DNA from: Crotalaria pallida
Lineage: Eukaryota > Streptophyta > Magnoliopsida > Fabales > Fabaceae
NCBI GenBank assembly: GCA_037953625.1
Contig: CM075651.1
Span: forward strand, 104,037,001 to 104,101,000
Direction of reading: 5' to 3'
Length of the DNA: 64,000 nucleotides
The position numbers and the translations under genes are program-made. Positions 22,349-34,878 of this stretch are shown piece after piece; within the stretch, counting starts at the first letter, position 1, and each line of letters starts with the position of its first letter. The notes under the pieces were generated by a model that saw nothing but the letters and a program-made list of their open reading frames with translations, was not told where the DNA came from and did no database searches.

Positions 22349-23707
22349 AATGCTTGAGTCCCTAATGGACGTAGAGGGTCTAACATAAGTGCTTGGAGGT
22401 TCTAACAAGTGTAGAATGGTTAAGAGAGTATTCTAAAGGTGTAGAATGGTCTAGGAATGTGTATTAGGACCTATAAGAACAATTAGAAAGATCCTAAACA
22501 ATGCTTGAGTCCCCAAGGGACGTAGAGGGTGTAGCATGAGTCCTTGGAGGTTCTAACAGGTGTAGAATGGTTAAGAGAGTATTCTAAAGGTTTAGAATGG
22601 TCTAGGAATGTGTATTAGGACTTATAATAACCATTAGAAAGATCCTAAACATTGCATGGTACCCCAAGGGACGTAGAAGGTGTAGCATGAGTCCTTTGAG
22701 GTTCTAGCAAGTGTAGAATGGTTAAGATAGTATTCTAAAGGCTTAGAATGTTCTAGGAATGTGTATTTGTACTTATAATAACCATTAGAATGATCCTAAA
22801 CATTGCATGGCACCCCAAGGGACGTAGAGGGTGTAGCATGAGTCCTTGGAGGTTCTAACAAGTGTAGAATGGTTAAGATTGTATTCTAAAGGTGTAAAAT
22901 GGTCTAGGAATGTGTATTAGGACCTATAAGAACAATTAGAAAGATCCTAAACAATGCTTGAGTCCCCAAGGTACGTAGAGGGTGTAGCATGAGTCCTTGG
23001 AGGTTCTAACACGTGTAGAATGGTTAAGAAAGTACTCTAAAGGCTTAGAATGTTCTAGGAATGTGTATTTCTACTTATAATAACCATTAGATTGATCCTA
23101 AACATTGCATGGTACCCCAAGGGACGTAGAGGGTGTAGCATGAGTCCTTGGAGGTTATAACAAGTGTAGGATGGTTAAGAAAGTATTCTAAAGGCTTAGA
23201 ATGGTCTAGGACTGTGTATTAGGACTTATAAGAACCATTAGAAAGATCCTAAACAATGCTTGAGTCCCCAAGGGACGTAGAGGGTGTAGCATGAGTCCTT
23301 GGAGGTTCTAACAGGTGTAGAATGGTTAAGAGAGTATTCTAAAGGTTTAGAATGGTCTAGGAATGTGTATTAGGACTTATAATAACCATTAGAAAGATCC
23401 TAAACATTGCATGGTACCCCAAGGGACGTAGAAGGTGTAGCATGAGTCCTTTGAGGTTCTAACAAGTGTAGAATGGTTAAGATAGTATTCTAAAGGCTTA
23501 GAATGTTCTAGGAATGTGTATTTGTACTTATAATAACCATTAGAATGATCCTAAACATTGCATGGCACCCCAAGGGACGTAGAGGGTGTAGCATGAGTCC
23601 TTGGAGGTTCTAACAAGTGTAGAATGGTTAAGATTGTATTCTAAAGGTGTAAAATGGTCTAGGAATGTGTATTAGGACCTATAAGAACAATTAGAAAGAT
23701 CCTAAAC
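22349..23707 (+). repeat. 9-unit (1,359-bp) tandem HOR, copy 2
   Basis: Second copy of 20,990-22,348. A private GGTTCTAGCAAG sits near 22,700. Its last eight units contain the first copy of the nested 5-unit duplication. Confidence 0.9.
22500..23254 (+). repeat. Nested 5-unit (755-bp) tandem HOR, copy 1
   Basis: Repeated directly at 23,255-24,009. Markers 755 bp apart are GATTGTATTC (22,877 and 23,632), AAGTACTC (23,030 and 23,785) and GGACTGTG (23,209 and 23,964). Because it lies inside the second 9-unit copy only, it is younger than the 9-unit duplication. Confidence 0.88.
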
Positions 23708-24009
23708 AATGCTTGAGTCCCCAAGGTACGTAGAGGGTGTAGCATGAGTCCTTGGAGGTTCTAACACGTGTAGAATGGTTAAGAAAGTACTCTAAAGGCT
23801 TAGAATGTTCTAGGAATGTGTATTTCTACTTATAATAACCATTAGATTGATCCTAAACATTGCATGGTACCCCAAGGGACGTAGAGGGTGTAGCATGAGT
23901 CCTTGGAGGTTATAACAAGTGTAGGATGGTTAAGAGAGTATTCTAAAGGCTTAGAATGGTCTAGGACTGTGTATTAGGACTTATAAGAACCATTAGAATG
24001 ATCCTAAAC
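23255..24009 (+). repeat. Nested 5-unit (755-bp) tandem HOR, copy 2
   Basis: Second copy of 22,500-23,254. It differs at its right end by TTAAGAGAG for TTAAGAAAG and CATTAGAATG for CATTAGAAAG. The next unit (GGATGTAG, GTAGAACGG) is unrelated to the unit that follows copy 1. Confidence 0.88.
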
Positions 24010-25518
24010 AATGCTTGAGTCCCCAAGGGACGTAGAGGATGTAGCATGAGTCCTTGGAGGTTCTAACAGGTGTAGAACGGTTAAGAGAGTATTCTAAAGG
24101 TGTAGAATGGTCTAGGAATGTGTATTAGGACCTATAAGAACAATTAGAGAGATCCTAAACCATGCTTGAGTCCCCAAGGGGCGTAGAGGGTGTAGCATGA
24201 GTCCTTGGAGGTTCTAACAAGTGTAGGATGGTTAAAAGAGTATTCTAAAGGCTTAGAATGGTCTAGGAATGTGTATTAGGACTTATAAGAACCATTAGAA
24301 TGATCCTAAACAATGCTTGAGTCCCCAAGGGACGTAGAGGGTCTAGCATAAGTGCTTGGAGGTTCTAACAAGTGTAGAATGGTTAAGAGAGTATTCTAAA
24401 GGTGTAGAATGGTCTAGGAATGTGTATTAGGACCTATAAGAACAATTAGAAAGATCCTAAACAATGCTTGAGTCCCCAAGGGACGTAGAGGGTGTAGCAT
24501 GAGTCCTTGGAGGTTCTAACACGTGTAGAATGGTTAAGAAAGTATTCTAAAGGCTTAGAATGTTCTAGGAATGTGTATTTCTACTTATAATAACCATTAG
24601 ATTGATCCTAAACATTGCATGGTACCCCAAGGGACGTAGAGGGTGTAGCATGAGTCCTTGGAGGTTCTAACAAGTGTAGGATGGTTAAGAGAGTATTCTC
24701 AAGGTTTAGAATGGCTAGGAATGTGTATTAGGACTTATAAGAACCATTAGAATGATCCTAAACAATGCTTGAGTCCCCAAGGGATGTAGAGGGTCTAGCA
24801 TGAGTCCTTGGAGGTTCTAACACGTGTAGAATGGTTAAGTAAGTATTCTAAAGGCTTAGAATGTTCTAGGAATGTGTATTTCTACTTATAATAACCATTA
24901 GATTGATCCTAAACATTGCATGGTACCCCAAGGGACGTAGAGGGTGTAGCATGAGTCCTTGGAGGTTCTAACAAGTGTAGGATGGTTAAGAGAGTATTCT
25001 AAAGGCTTAGAATGGTCTAGGAATGTGTATTAGGACTTATAAGAACCATTAGAAAGATCCTAAACAATGCTTGAGTCCCTAAGGGACGTAGAGGGTCTAG
25101 CATGAGTCCTTGGAGGTTCTAACAAGTGTAGAATGGATAAGAGAGTATTCTAAAGGTGTAGAATGGTCTAGGAATGTGTATTAGGACCTATAAGAACAAT
25201 TAGAAAGATCCTAAACAATGCTTGAGTCCCCAAGGGACGTAGAGGGTGTAGCATGAGTCCTTGGAGGTTCTAACAGGTGTAGAATGGTTAAGAGAGTATT
25301 CTAAAGGCTTAGAATGGTCTAGGAATGTGTATTAGGACTTATAATAACCATTAGAAAGATCCTAAACATTGCATGGTACCCCAAGGGACGTAGAAGGTGT
25401 AGCATGAGTCCTTGGAGGTTCTAACAAGTGTAGAATGGTTAAGATAGTATTCTAAAGGCTTAGAATGTTCTAGGAATGTGTATTTGTACTTATAATAACC
25501 ATTAGAATGATCCTAAAC
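24010..25518 (+). repeat. Mixed units with first GGCTAGG deletion unit
   Basis: A patchwork of GTAGAACGG, AGGATGG, CATAAGTG, CACGTG/TATTTCTAC and ATTGCATGGTACC units. The unit starting at 24,614 carries TTCTCAAGG and has lost one T (GAATGGCTAGG, at 24,714), making it 150 bp and the first length change in the window. The pair formed by this unit and its CACGTG neighbour resembles 32,768-33,220. A GGTTAAGTAAG unit near 24,833 recurs near 32,989. Confidence 0.82.
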
Positions 25519-26790
25519 ATTGCATGGTACCCCAAGGGACGTAGAGGGTGTAGCATGAGTCCTTGGAGATTCTAACCAGTGTAGAATGGTTAAGAGAGTA
25601 TTCTAAAGGCTTAGAATGGTCTAGGAATGTGTATTAGGACTTATAAGAACCATTAGAATGATCCTAAACAATGCTTGAGTCCCCAAGGGACATAGAGGGT
25701 CTAGCATGAGTCCTTGGAGGTTCTAACAGGTGTAGAATGGTTAAGAGAGTATTCTAAAGGCTTAGAATGGTCTAGGAATGTGTATTAGGACTTATAAGAA
25801 CCATTAGAATGATCCTAAACAATGCTTGAGTCCCCAAGGGACGTAGAGGGTCTAGCATGAGTCCTTGGAGGTTCTAACAAGTGTAGAATGGTTAAGAGAG
25901 TATTCTATAGGCTTAGAATGGTCTAGGATAATGTATTAGGATTTATAAGAACCATGAGAATGATCCTAAACAATGCTTGAGTCCCCAAGGGACGTAGAGG
26001 GTCTAGCATGAGTCCTTGGAGGTTCTAACAGGTGTAGCATGGTTAACAGAGTATTCTAAAGGCTTAGAATGGTCTAGGAATGTGTATTAGGACTTATAAG
26101 AACCATTTGAATGATCCTAAACAATGCTTGAGTCCCCAAGGGACGTAGAGGATCAAGCATGAGTCCTTGGAGGTTCTAACAAGTGTAGAACGATTAAGAG
26201 AGTATTCTAAAGGTGTAGAATGGTCTAGGAATGTGTATTAGGACCTATAAGAACAATTAGAGAGATCCTAAACCATGCTTGAGTCCCCAAGGGGCGTAGA
26301 GGGTGTAGCATGAGTCCTTGGAGGTTCTAACAAGTGTAGGATGGTTAAAAGAGTATTCTAAAGGCTTAGAATGGTCTAGGAATGTGTATTAGGACTTATA
26401 AGAACCATTAGAATGATCCTAAACAATGCTTGAGTCCCCAAGGGACGTAGAGGGTCTAGCATAAGTGCTTGGAGGTTCTAACAAGTGTAGAATGGTTAAG
26501 AGAGTATTCTAAAGGTGTAGAATGGTCTAGGAATGTGTATTAGGACCTATAAGAACAATTAGAAAGATCCTAAACAATGCTTGAGTCCCCAAGGGACGTA
26601 GAGGGTGTAGCATGAGTCCTTGGAGGTTCTAACACATGTAGAATGGTTAAGAAAGTATTCTAAAGGCTTAGAATGTTCTAGGAATGTGTATTTCTACTTA
26701 TAATAACCATTAGATTGATCCTAAACATTGCATGGTACCCCAAGGGACGTAGAGGGTGTAGCATGAGTCCTTGGAGGTTCTAACAAGTGT
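25519..26790 (+). repeat. 40-unit-spaced segment, copy 1
   Basis: Matches 31,559-32,830 at 6,040 bp (40 units). Shared markers are GAGATTCTAACCAG, GGACATAG, TATAGG / GGATAATG, GGTTAACAGAG (26,041 and 32,081), GATCAAGCATG (26,151 and 32,191) and AAGGGGCG. This copy has CACATG near 26,635 where the other has CACGTG, a CpG-to-CpA change. Past 26,790 this copy has a GGACTGTG unit and the other a TTCTCAAGG deletion unit. Confidence 0.82.
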
Positions 26791-26962
26791 AGGATGGTTA
26801 AGAGAGTATTCTAAAGGCTTAGAATGGTCTAGGACTGTGTATTAGGACTTATAAGAACCATTAGAATGATCCTAAACAATGCTTGAGTCCCCAAGGGACG
26901 TAGAGGATGTAGCATGAGTCCTTGGAGGTTCTAACAGGTGTAGAACGGTTAAGAGAGTATTC

Positions 26963-27415
26963 TAAAGGCTTAGAATGGTCTAGGAATGTGTATTAGGACT
27001 TATAATAACCATTAGAAAGATCCTAAACATTGCATGGTACCCCAAGGGACGTAGAAGGTGTAGCATGAGTCCTTTGAGGTTCTAACAAGTGTAGAATGGT
27101 TAAGATAGTATTCTAAAGGCTTAGAATGTTCTAGGAATGTGTATTTGTACTTATAATAACCATTAGAATGATCCTAAACATTGCATGGCACCCCAAGGGA
27201 CGTAGAGGGTGTAGCATGAGTCCTTGGAGGTCCTAACAAGTGTAGAATGGTTAAGATAGTATTCTAAAGGTGTAAAATGGTCTAGGAATGTGTATTAGGA
27301 CCTATAAGAACAATTAGAAAGATCCTAAATAATGCTTGAGTCCCCAAGGGACGTAGAGGGTGTAGCATGAGTCCTTGGAGGTTCTAACACGTGTAGAATG
27401 GTTAAGAAAGTATTC
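26963..27415 (+). repeat. GAGGTCCTAAC / GTAAAATGG segment (21-unit pair)
   Basis: About three units that recur 21 units (3,171 bp) later, with GTCCTTTGAGG and then GGAGGTCCTAAC (27,226 and 30,397), GTGTAAAATGG and CTAAATAATGC. The GGTCCTAAC haplotype is then repeated at 34,02x, 35,23x, 36,89x, 39,00x, 40,67x, 43,23x, 48,97x, 50,03x and 56,51x. It marks a cassette of TTTGAGG, GGCACC / GTCCTAAC and CACGTG units that moved as one. Confidence 0.78.
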
Positions 27416-27542
27416 TAAAGGCTTAGAATGTTCTAGGAATGTGTATTTCTACTTATAATAACCATTAGATTGATCCTAAACATTGCATGGTACCCCAAGG
27501 GACGTAGAGGGTGTAGCATGAGTCCTTGGAGGTTCTAACAAG

Positions 27543-28330
27543 TGTAGGATGGTTAACAGAGTATTCTAAAGGTTTAGAATGGTCTAGGAATGTGTATTAG
27601 GACTTATAAGAACCATTAGAATGATCCTAAACAATGCTTGAGTCCCCAAGGGACGTAGAGGGCCTAGCATGAGTCCTTGGAGGTTCTAACACGTGTAGAA
27701 TGGTTAAGAAAGTATTCTAAAGGCTTAGAATGTTCTAGGAATGTGTATTTGTACTTATAATAACCATTAGATAGATCCTAAACATTGCATGGTACCCCAA
27801 GGGACGTAGAGGGTGTAGCATGAGTCCTTGGAGGTTCTAACAAGTGTAGAATGGTTAAGAGAGTATTCTAAAGGCTTAGAATGGTCTAGGACTGTGTATT
27901 AGGACTTATAAGAACCATTAGAATGATCCTAAACAATGCTTGAGTCCCCAAGGGACGTAGAGGGTCTAGCATGAGTCCTTGGAGGTTCTAACAAGTGTAG
28001 AATGGTTAAGAGAGTATTCTAAAGGTGTAGAATGGTCTAGGAATGTGTATTAGGACTTATAAGAACCATTAGAATGATCCTAAACAATGCTTGAGTCCCC
28101 AAGGGACGTAGAGGGTGTAGCATGAGTCCTTGGAGGTTCTAACACGTGTAGAATGGTTAAGAAAGTATTCTAAAGGCTTAGAATGTTCTAGGAATGTGTA
28201 TTTGTACTTATAATAACCATTAGATAGATCCTAAACATTGCATGGTACCCCAAGGGACGTAGAGGGTGTAGAATGAGTCCTTGGAGGTTCTAACAAGTGT
28301 AGAATGGTTAAGAGAGTATTCTAAAGTCTT
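27543..28330 (+). repeat. 12-unit-spaced segment, copy 1
   Basis: Matches 29,355-30,142 at 1,812 bp (12 units). Shared markers are GGTTAACAGAG, GGCCTAGC (27,661 and 29,473), GATAGATCC and GTAGAATGAGTCC (28,269 and 30,081). The GGCCTAGC haplotype recurs later at 35,663, 37,626, 39,438, 41,400, 43,666, 45,024, 50,457, 51,815 and 56,947, so this block is one ancestor of much of the right half. Confidence 0.82.
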
Positions 28331-29360
28331 AGAATGGTCTAGGACTGTGTATTAGGACTTATAAGAACCATTAGAATGATCCTAAACAATGCTTGAGTCC
28401 CCAAGGGACGTAGAGGGTCTAGCATGAGTCCTTGGAGGTTCTAACAAGTGTAGAATGGTTAAGAGAGTATTCTAAAGGTGTAGAATGGTCTAGGAATGTG
28501 TATTAGGACCTATAAGAACAATTAGAAAGATCCTAAACAATGCTTGAGTCCCCAAGGGACGTAGAGGGTGTAGCATGAGTCCTTGGAGGTTCTAACAGCT
28601 GTAGAATGGTTAAGAGAGTATTCTAAAGGCTTAGAATGGTCTAGGAATGTGTATTAGGACTTATAATAACCATTAGAAAGATCCTAAACATTGCATGGTA
28701 CCCCAAGGGACGTAGAAGGTGTAGCATGAGTCCTTTGAGGTTCTAACAAGTTTAGAATGGTTAAGATAGTATTCTAAAGGCTAAGAATGTTCTAGGAATG
28801 TGTATTTGTACTTAAAATAACCATTAGAATGATCCTAAACATTGCATGGCACCCCAAGGGACGTAGAGGGTGTAGCATGAGTCCTTGGAGATTCTAACCA
28901 GTGTAGAATGGTTAAGAGAGTATTCTAAAGGCATAGAATGGTCTAGGAATGTGTATTAGGACTTATAAGAACCATTAGAATGATCCTAAACAATGCTTGA
29001 GTCCCCAAGGGACATAGAGGGTCTAGCATGAGTCCTTGGAGGTTCTAACAGGTGTAGAATGGTTAAGAGAGTATTCTAAAGGCTTAGAATGGTCTAGGAA
29101 TGTGTATTAGGACTTATAAGAACCATTAGAATGATCCTAAACAATGCTTGAGTCCCCAAGGGACGTAGAGGGTCTAGCATGAGTCCTTGGAGGTTCTAAC
29201 AAGTGTAGAATGGTTAAGAGAGTATTCTATAGGCTTAGAATGGTCTAGGATAATGTATTAGGATTTATAAGAACCATGAGAATGATCCTAAACAATGCTT
29301 GAGTCCCCAAGGGATGTAGAGGGTCTAGCATGAGTCCTTGGAGGTTCTAACAAGTGTAGG
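27870..29360 (+). repeat. 18-unit-spaced segment, copy 1
   Basis: Matches 30,588-32,078 at 2,718 bp (18 units). Shared markers are AAAGTCTTAG (28,323 and 31,041), AACAGCTGTAG, AAGTTTAGAATGG (28,749 and 31,467), GGCTAAGAATG, GTACTTAAAATAACC and GGCATAGAATGG. It overlaps the 12-unit pair, so the two duplications happened one after the other on overlapping substrates. Confidence 0.85.
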
Positions 29361-30142
29361 ATGGTTAACAGAGTATTCTAAAGGTTTAGAATGGTCTAGG
29401 ACTGTGTATTAGGACTTATAAGAACCATTAGAATGATCCTAAACAATGCTTGAGTCCCCAAGGGACGTAGAGGGCCTAGCATGAGTCCTTGGAGGTTCTA
29501 ACACGTGTAGAATGGTTAAGAAAGTATTCTAAAGGCTTAGAATGTTCTAGGAATGTGTATTTGTACTTATAATAACCATTAGATAGATCCTAAACATTGC
29601 ATGGTACCCCAAGGGACGTAGAGGGTGTAGCATGAGTCCTTGGAGGTTCTAACAAGTGTAGAATGGTTAAGAGAGTATTCTAAAGGCTTAGAATGGTCTA
29701 GGACTGTGTATTAGGACTTATAAGAACCATTAGAATGATCCTAAACAATGCTTGAGTCCCCAAGGGACGTAGAGGGTCTAGCATGAGTCCTTGGAGGTTC
29801 TAACAAGTGTAGAATGGTTAAGAGAGTATTCTAAAGGTGTAGAATGGTCTAGGAATGTGTATTAGGACTTATAAGAACCATTAGAATGATCCTAAACAAT
29901 GCTTGAGTCCCCAAGGGACGTAGAGGGTGTAGCATGAGTCCTTGGAGGTTCTAACACGTGTAGAATGGTTAAGAAAGTATTCTAAAGGCTTAGAATGTTC
30001 TAGGAATGTGTATTTGTACTTATAATAACCATTAGATAGATCCTAAACATTGCATGGTACCCCAAGGGACGTAGAGGGTGTAGAATGAGTCCTTGGAGGT
30101 TCTAACAAGTGTAGAATGGTTAAGAGAGTATTCTAAAGGCTT
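29355..30142 (+). repeat. 12-unit-spaced segment, copy 2
   Basis: Second copy of 27,543-28,330. At about 30,140 it switches to the TTTGAGG / GTCCTAAC cassette (a copy of about 26,963-27,415) instead of continuing to AAAGTCTTAG. The junction lies in the shared GAGAGTATTCTAAAGG region, where all units are nearly alike. Confidence 0.82.
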
Positions 30143-30587
30143 AGAATGGTCTAGGAATGTGTATTAGGACTTATAATAACCATTAGAAAGATCCTAAACA
30201 TTGCATGGTACCCCAAGGGACGTAGAAGGTGTAGCATGAGTCCTTTGAGGTTCTAACAAGTGTAGAATGGTTAAGATAGTATTCTAAAGGCTTAGAATGT
30301 TCTAGGAATGTGTATTTGTACTTATAATAACCATTAGAATGATCCTAAACATTGCATGGCACCCCAAGGGACGTAGAGGGTGTAGCATGAGTCCTTGGAG
30401 GTCCTAACAAGTGTAGAATGGTTAAGATAGTATTCTAAAGGTGTAAAATGGTCTAGGAATGTGTATTAGGACCTATAAGAACAATTAGAAAGATCCTAAA
30501 TAATGCTTGAGTCCCCAAGGGACGTAGAGGGTGTAGCATGAGTCCTTGGAGGTTCTAACACGTGTAGAATGGTTAAGAGAGTATTCT

Positions 30588-32078
30588 AAAGGCTTAGAAT
30601 GGTCTAGGACTGTGTATTAGGACTTATAAGAACCATTAGAATGATCCTAAACAATGCTTGAGTCCCCAAGGGACGTAGAGGGTCTAGCATGAGTCCTTGG
30701 AGGTTCTAACAAGTGTAGAATGGTTAAGAGAGTATTCTAAAGGTGTAGAATGGTCTAGGAATGTGTATTAGGACTTATAAGAACCATTAGAATGATCCTA
30801 AACAATGCTTGAGTCCCCAAGGGACGTAGAGGGTGTAGCATGAGTCCTTGGAGGTTCTAACACGTGTAGAATGGTTAAGAAAGTATTCTAAAGGCTTAGA
30901 ATGTTCTAGGAATGTGTATTTGTACTTATAATAACCATTAGATAGATCCTAAACATTGCATGGTACCCCAAGGGACGTAGAGGGTGTAGAATGAGTCCTT
31001 GGAGGTTCTAACAAGTGTAGAATGGTTAAGAGAGTATTCTAAAGTCTTAGAATGGTCTAGGACTGTGTATTAGGACTTATAAGAACCATTAGAATGATCC
31101 TAAACAATGCTTGAGTCCCCAAGGGACGTAGAGGGTCTAGCATGAGTCCTTGGAGGTTCTAACAAGTGTAGAATGGTTAAGAGAGTATTCTAAAGGTGTA
31201 GAATGGTCTAGGAATGTGTATTAGGACCTATAAGAACAATTAGAAAGATCCTAAACAATGCTTGAGTCCCCAAGGGACGTAGAGGGTGTAGCATGAGTCC
31301 TTGGAGGTTCTAACAGCTGTAGAATGGTTAAGAGAGTATTCTAAAGGCTTAGAATGGTCTAGGAATGTGTATTAGGACTTATAATAACCATTAGAAAGAT
31401 CCTAAACATTGCATGGTACCCCAAGGGACGTAGAAGGTGTAGCATGAGTCCTTTGAGGTTCTAACAAGTTTAGAATGGTTAAGATAGTATTCTAAAGGCT
31501 AAGAATGTTCTAGGAATGTGTATTTGTACTTAAAATAACCATTAGAATGATCCTAAACATTGCATGGCACCCCAAGGGACGTAGAGGGTGTAGCATGAGT
31601 CCTTGGAGATTCTAACCAGTGTAGAATGGTTAAGAGAGTATTCTAAAGGCATAGAATGGTCTAGGAATGTGTATTAGGACTTATAAGAACCATTAGAATG
31701 ATCCTAAACAATGCTTGAGTCCCCAAGGGACATAGAGGGTCTAGCATGAGTCCTTGGAGGTTCTAACAGGTGTAGAATGGTTAAGAGAGTATTCTAAAGG
31801 CTTAGAATGGTCTAGGAATGTGTATTAGGACTTATAAGAACCATTAGAATGATCCTAAACAATGCTTGAGTCCCCAAGGGACGTAGAGGGTCTAGCATGA
31901 GTCCTTGGAGGTTCTAACAAGTGTAGAATGGTTAAGAGAGTATTCTATAGGCTTAGAATGGTCTAGGATAATGTATTAGGATTTATAAGAACCATGAGAA
32001 TGATCCTAAACAATGCTTGAGTCCCCAAGGGATGTAGAGGGTCTAGCATGAGTCCTTGGAGGTTCTAACAGGTGTAGC
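30588..32078 (+). repeat. 18-unit-spaced segment, copy 2
   Basis: Second copy of 27,870-29,360. At the right it runs into the 40-unit pair (31,559-32,830), so this stretch has relatives at two different distances. The switch sits in the GGGATGTAG unit at about 32,030-32,080, whose left half matches 29,31x and whose right half (GTAGCATGGTTAACAG) matches 26,03x. That unit is therefore a recombinant. Confidence 0.85.
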
Positions 32079-32767
32079 ATGGTTAACAGAGTATTCTAAA
32101 GGCTTAGAATGGTCTAGGAATGTGTATTAGGACTTATAAGAACCATTTGAATGATCCTAAACAATGCTTGAGTCCCCAAGGGACGTAGAGGATCAAGCAT
32201 GAGTCCTTGGAGGTTCTAACAAGTGTAGAACGGTTAAGAGAGTATTCTAAAGGTGTAGAATGGTCTAGGAATGTGTATTAGGACCTATAAGAACAATTAG
32301 AGAGATCCTAAACCATGCTTGAGTCCCCAAGGGGCGTAGAGGGTGTAGCATGAGTCCTTGGAGGTTCTAACAAGTGTAGGATGGTTAAAAGAGTATTCTA
32401 AAGGCTTAGAATGGTCTAGGAATGTGTATTAGGACTTATAAGAACCATTAGAATGATCCTAAACAATGCTTGAGTCCCCAAGGGACGTAGAGGGTCTAGC
32501 ATAAGTGCTTGGAGGTTCTAACAAGTGTAGAATGGTTAAGAGAGTATTCTAAAGGTGTAGAATGGTCTAGGAATGTGTATTAGGACCTATAAGAACAATT
32601 AGAAAGATCCTAAACAATGCTTGAGTCCCCAAGGGACGTAGAGGGTGTAGCATGAGTCCTTGGAGGTTCTAACACGTGTAGAATGGTTAAGAAAGTATTC
32701 TAAAGGCTTAGAATGTTCTAGGAATGTGTATTTCTACTTATAATAACCATTAGATTGATCCTAAACA

Positions 32768-33220
32768 TTGCATGGTACCCCAAGGGACGTAGAGGGTGTA
32801 GCATGAGTCCTTGGAGGTTCTAACAAGTGTAGGATGGTTAAGAGAGTATTCTCAAGGTTTAGAATGGCTAGGAATGTGTATTAGGACTTATAAGAACCAT
32901 TAGAATGATCCTAAACAATGCTTGAGTCCCCAAGGGACGTAGAGGGTCTAGCATGAGTCCTTGGAGGTTCTAACACGTGTAGAATGGTTAAGTAAGTATT
33001 CTAAAGGCTTAGAATGTTCTAGGAATGTGTATTTCTACTTATAATAACCATTAGATTGATCCTAAACATTGCATGGTACCCCAAGGGACGTAGAGGGTGT
33101 AGCATGAGTCCTTGGAGGTTCTAACAAGTGTAGGATGGTTAAGAGAGTATTCTCAAGGTTTAGAATGGCTAGGAATGTGTATTAGGACTTATAAGAACCA
33201 TTAGAATGATCCTAAACAAT
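32768..33220 (+). repeat. Tandem 2-unit copies of the GGCTAGG deletion pair
   Basis: Two TTCTCAAGG / GAATGGCTAGG units, each 150 bp, lie 301 bp apart (deletion sites at 32,867 and 33,168) and are separated by a CACGTG / TATTTCTAC unit. Their relative at 24,714 is 54 units upstream. The 301-bp spacing (two units minus one base) shows that the deletion was present before this local duplication. Confidence 0.85.
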
Positions 33221-34878
33221 GCTTGAGTCCCCAAGGGACGTAGAGGGTCTAGCATGAGTCCTTGGAGGTTCTAACACGTGTAGAATGGTTAAGAAAGTAT
33301 TCTAAAGGCTTAGAATGTTCTAGGAATGTGTATTTGTACTTATAATAACCATTAGATAGATCCTAAACATTGCATGGTACCCCAAGGGACGTAGAGGGTG
33401 TAGCATGAGTCCTTGGAGGTTCTAACAAGTGTAGAATGGTTAAGAGAGTATTCTAAAGGCTTAGAATGGTCTAGGACTGTGTAATAGGACTTATAAGAAC
33501 CATTAGAATGATCCTAAACAATGCTTGAGTCCCCAAGGGACGTAGAGGGTCTAGCATGAGTCCTTGGAGGTTCTAACAAGTGTAGAATGGTTAAGAGAGT
33601 ATTCTAAAGGTGTAGAATGGTCTAGGAATGTGTATTAGGACCTATAAGAACAATTAGAAAGATCCTAAACAATGCTTGAGTCCCCAAGGGACGTAGAGGG
33701 TGTAGCATGAGTCCTTGGAGGTTCTAACAGGTGTAGAATGGTTAAGAGAGTATTCTAAAGGCTTAGAATGGTCTAGGAATGTGTATTAGGACTTATAATA
33801 ACCATTAGAAAGATCCTAAACATTGCATGGTACCCCAAGGGACGTAGAAGGTGTAGCATGAGTCCTTTGAGGTTCTAACAAGTGTAGAATGGTTAAGATA
33901 GTATTCTAAAGGCTTAGAATGTTCTAGGAATGTGTATTTGTACTTAAAATAACCATTAGAATGATCCTAAACATTGCATGGCACCCCAAGGGACGTAGAG
34001 GGTGTAGCATGAGTCCTTGGAGGTCCTAACAAGTGTAGAATGGTTAAGATAGTATTCTAAAGGTGTGAAATGGTCTAGGAATGTTTATTAGGACCTATAA
34101 GAACAATTAGAAAGATCCTAAATAATGCTTGAGTCCCCAAGGGACGTAGAGGGTGTAGCATGAGTCCTTGGAGGTTCTAACACGTGTAGAATGGTTAAGA
34201 AAGTATTTTAAAGGCTTAGAATGTTCTAGGAATGTGTATTTCTACATATAATAACCATTAGATTGATCCTAAACATTGCATGGTACCCCAAGGGACGTAG
34301 AGGGTGTAGCATGAGTCCTTGGAGGTTCTAACAAGTGTAGGATGGTTAAGAGAGTATTCTAAAGGTTTAGAATGGTCTAGGAATGTGTATTAGGACTTAT
34401 AAGAACCATTAGAATGATCCTAAACAATGCTTGAGTCCCCAAGGGACGTAGAGGGTCTAGCATGAGTCCTTGGAGGTTCTAACACGTGTAGAATGGTTAA
34501 GAAAGTATTCTAAAGGCTTAGAATGTTCTAGGAATGTGTATTTGTACTTATAATAACCATTAGATAGATCCTAAACATTGCATGGTACCCCAAGGGACGT
34601 AGAGGGTGTAGCATGAGTCCTTGGAGGTTCTAACAAGTGTAGAATGGTTAAGAGAGTATTCTAAAGGCTTAGAATGGTCTAGGATTGTGTATTAGGACTT
34701 ATAAGAACCATTAGAATGATCCTAAACAATGCTTGAGTCCCCAAGGGACGTAGAGGGTCTAGCATGAGTCCTTGGAGGTTCTAACAAGTGTAGAATGGTT
34801 AAGAGAGTATTCTAAAGGTGTAGAATGGTCTAGGAATGTGTATTAGGACCTATAAGAACAATTAGAAAGATCCTAAAC
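33220..34878 (+). repeat. Mixed units between HOR blocks
   Basis: About eleven units in the order CACGTG / TATTTGTAC / GATAG, GGACTGTG, GTGTAG, GCTTAG, TTTGAGG, GGCACC / GTCCTAAC and CACGTG / TATTTCTAC. It is an irregular relative of 26,963-28,400 and of the following 25-unit HOR. Private changes are GTAATAGG (33,482), GTGTGAAATGG (34,064), TGTTTATTAGG (34,083) and CTACATATAATAACC (34,244). Confidence 0.75.
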
